NCBI RefSeq assembly: GCF_030272615.1
Contig: NC_081409.1
Coordinates: 203,919,949 to 203,983,948, forward strand
From: Cryptomeria japonica
Lineage: Eukaryota > Streptophyta > Pinopsida > Cupressales > Cupressaceae
Direction: 5' to 3'
DNA: 64,000 bases
Each line of letters begins with the position of its first letter. Within the stretch, counting starts at the first letter, position 1. Shown here piece by piece: positions 61,115-64,000 of this stretch. The translations under genes were made by a program, and so were the position numbers. Under the pieces are notes generated by a model, which saw only the letters and a list, made by a program, of their open reading frames with translations, ran no database searches and was not told where the DNA came from.

Positions 61115-64000
61115 TTACTGTGAGGAATCTTGGGTAGCAACCTCAACCTGACATTTCTTCTTTTGCTTTAGCATGGCTTGCCACCTGTCCACCTCTTTGT
61201 CTATTGGTCAACTGAATGCCTTTACCTCTTCCAACTTTGCAACTGAATCTATCCATCTGGCATCTGTAACTACCCTAGACTCAACAATAAACTTTGCATG
61301 GTCAACCTCAACCTTGAACAGTGAATCAAGCATAGTGTTAAGGAAATCAGCATCAACTTGTTCATCTATATGCTTGATTAATTCTTTTTGCTCCAGAATC
61401 AAATCAAGTTCGCTGGTCCAATCAGAAACTGATTTCAAATCTCTATTACTACCATAATTTGAAGGCACCAATTTACTATAACCTTCCCCAAATGTCTGCA
61501 ATTTTTTATGTATAAGCACATCCTTCCCTATGAAAAATGCATAAGCTGCATTCATTACCTCCACCATGTCTTTAGTGTCATTGATCTTGGGAGGGAACTT
61601 GTCACTATACATCATTGCAGTATCTAGCTTATCCATTAATCTGCTTCTTCTTGACCAAACATTGAACAACAGTCCAAGAAAAGCGATAGCCTCAGAGGAT
61701 GTTTTACTTGCCTCTTTCAAAGAAATGTGCAAATCATGCACTACCCTCAATTTTCCTTTCAATACATTAATCCTGTGTTTCAAAATTCCTGACACAACAG
61801 AGATAGCCTTGACATTTTGTTCCTTTTCAAGCTTTTCAATTTTCCCTGTGTATTCCACCATTTTTGCTGTCACATCAGCTGGTATTTCTTGTACTTGTTC
61901 TATAATCTATATTGGAGGGGGCTCATTTGCAATTTTTTCTTTCAACTCCACTAACTCATCCTCCAAAGCACCCTTCTTCATCAGTGTCTCTTCATATTTT
62001 TTAGACAATGCAACCAATTGGGTATATATTTTTGTGTATCTTCTTGACAAATCCTCTATTTTTGATAAATTCATGAAAGAAACTTGAGTAAAAAATGAGG
62101 CAATCTCCGTGTCAGTTGTGTTCTTCAAGTTCCAAATCATTCTATTAGCTTTCTTTTCTACTTGGATATTTAGAAGGTGGGGCTTTTGAGTGGAAGGGGC
62201 CAAAGACCAAGCAACAAGTGTCTTTGATTTAGGATTAAATCTTGATCCTCTTATTACATCTCTAATTTCAAATTCAATTTTAAACATTGGGTCCTCTTGC
62301 TTCCTAATCTGATCAATAATAAAAATAGACTGGATATCCCAGTCAGGCATCATAATCATACCAGTACTCTTAATCAATTGTCTTGCCTATTCCACAGATA
62401 TTTGCTCCCTATCAGGATCATATTCTTGCAATGCCTTGATGATATCCTCTTTCTTTTCTTCATTTTCTTCCTCTATGATCAAATTTTGTCTTAATTGATT
62501 TTGTTTCAACCTTGTCAAAAAACTTTTAAATTCATCTGACTTAATAAAGTCATCATCTTTCATGAACTCATTTGACAACATCACACGCTCATCAAAGCCT
62601 TGAGCAAGGGCTTTGTTTGTTTCTCCCTATTCTTCATTCTTCCCTACTTCTCTGAGATGTGTCCTTATTTGATGAAAGTAGTGTCCTTGTTCTGTAACAA
62701 TTTCTCTAGTAGGGTCTCTCCTCACAATTGTACCGACCTCATTGGTTTTTTGTTTCTTTGCAGCTGGCACTCGGGTAGATTAAACTTCATCCCCACTCTC
62801 TACATCATCAACAGACACACTAAGTGGCCTCTTGCCATGTGAAGAATGTCCATCTTGAGGGTCTTGCTGCTAAGCAGCTACTTCTGGAATTTGAGGCATT
62901 TGTTCCATCAAAGTTTCATATAAACTCAACATTTTGTTAATCCTCTCTAGGTATGGGTTATCAAGGCAAAAACTTGAGAAACTAGGGTCAACAGCCTTCA
63001 ATTCTGCTTCAACTCTCATCAATTTTTTCCATTTTCTTCTCCTTTCTTGTACTTCATCTTTTCTAAGCAAATTTCTAACCACATCTTCATCATCCAATGC
63101 TTCAAGGTCCTTTAATGTGGCCCAAGGTGTCATTTTTGGCAATGTACATTTAATAAAATGTTCAGGATCACATAATCTAGACACAACATTAACCAACCTA
63201 TATTGTTTAAGGAAATTGTTTACTTCATCAAAGGAACTCCTACCAATGGTAAAATCAGACACAACCCAAAGCCTAGGAAGAAGAGAACCCTTCCTATGTT
63301 TGTCAAGGTATTCTTTTTCAACTAGGGTCAATTGCCAGATAAACTCCATAAAAGCAATCCTAATTGGAACAAATTTTGGTAAAATATGGGGAGGTTGAGG
63401 ACACCCATAGACTCTGATCACAGTAAAGTTATCAAAAAAATAAAAGTCCCCCCAGTTATGTGAAATAGACCAGTTTGGAACATACTGGTAAGGTCTCAAA
63501 ACTCTCCTAACATTAATTGACAATCATTCCCTATTTATTCCTAGCATTTCCATAATTGGCGAAACAATCCAATTTTTGAAGAAAAGGAAAGAAGAATGGG
63601 GAAAACTATTATTCCAAACCTGGGTCCATCTTTGTATTGGCATTAAGACACCCAATTCTTCTTTGAAAAGCTCCAATTCTTTATCCATGAACTCAACATT
63701 ATAGAACAAGATTAAATGCATCAGCAATAAATAATGCTTGAATGTAGGGCTGGGTGAACCACTATGAATTTCAACTAGAGCATTATGAATGTGTTCAACC
63801 ACATAACCCACATAATCGTAATCTTTGTTAAAATCTGGGTGTTGAATGTCCATAGCCATTATCAATAATTCAGTTGGCACTGTTGAATCTCCATCAAAAC
63901 CCAACACTCTGCATAATCCATAGATTGTACAATGCATATAATGGTGGAAAGGCGTTATGTCAAATGGTGGTTCGATACTATCTGGAATTATAACTGATTT
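61115..64000 (-). pseudogene. Long unknown ORF with seven in-frame stops, open past window end
   Basis: A single frame is kept from position 64000 to TAA at 61115-61117 (962 codons visible). The N-terminus lies beyond the window. I do not recognise the family. The first ~370 visible codons look globular and aromatic-rich (for example PYQYVPNWSISHNWGDFYFF near 63440). Then comes a charged linker with a likely nuclear signal PAAKKQKT (~62760), an acidic EEENEEKKED stretch (~62460), and a C-terminal region rich in predicted coiled coil (61500-62100). Stops: TGA 63524-63526, TAG 62870-62872, TAA 62780-62782, TAG 62627-62629, TAG 62387-62389, TAG 61907-61909, TGA 61208-61210. No frameshift. All fit CAG, CAA or CGA changed at the C. 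It could be an extra ORF of a mobile element or a decayed host gene. Confidence 0.75.

Noticed and set aside
61115-64000. U-to-C RNA editing restoring the TAG/TAA/TGA codons
   Set aside because: The stop pattern looks like it, but such editing is known from plant organelles, not nuclear repeats. Cytosine methylation decay explains the data more simply.

Overview
This looks like nuclear DNA from a plant with a large, repeat-rich genome. A gymnosperm is my guess, but nothing here fixes the species. The window is AT-rich and I recognise no ordinary single-copy host gene, tRNA or rRNA. Almost everything is LTR-retrotransposon sequence, nested several deep, plus satellites and one unrecognised long pseudogene at the right edge.

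0-26.8 kb is a nest. The outer layer is an old Ty3/gypsy element of Tat type (1-1059 and 25860-26789, gag-pol direction +). A Ty1/copia element (1060-25859, +) interrupts it. The copia 5' LTR carries a solo LTR (2131-3394, target duplication CGTGG). The copia pol gene is split by a young Tat-type element (6384-22908, gag-pol on -) with 772-bp LTRs that I cannot tell apart by eye, a GTACT duplication, a PBS and a PPT. The young element has a 2503-codon gag-pol frame with five in-frame stops and no frameshift. It also carries an oppositely oriented plant-mobile-domain (PMD) gene between pol and the 3' LTR. That gene has a predicted 825-bp phase-0 intron holding two repeat arrays, one of them a series of hairpins with co-varying stems. 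One of these arrays (core CGCGTCTGTG) recurs in the leader of gag-pol.

26.8-47 kb belongs to a second, older Tat-like subfamily: three tandem roughly 2.3-kb units of an intron-bearing PMD pseudogene (about 28.5-37.2 kb), then an LTR (37209-38815) and a decayed - strand pol (42.3-47.05 kb). Two solo LTRs with clean duplications sit inside (32205-33708, GTATA; 40599-41999, AATTG).

47-52.9 kb holds no recognisable gene. It has palindromes, a 1.5-kb pyrimidine-rich block, a 480-bp array of 24 in-phase 20-bp units that switch orientation around CATATG, and dispersed CTCGCGA-type repeats.

52868-60382 is a complete but coding-dead copia element on - (duplication TATAT). 61115-64000 is the 3' part of a long - strand reading frame of unknown family, broken by seven stops and no frameshift. 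Across the window nearly all stops fit C-to-T change (CAG to TAG, CGA to TGA, TGG to TAG), as expected for methylated plant repeats.
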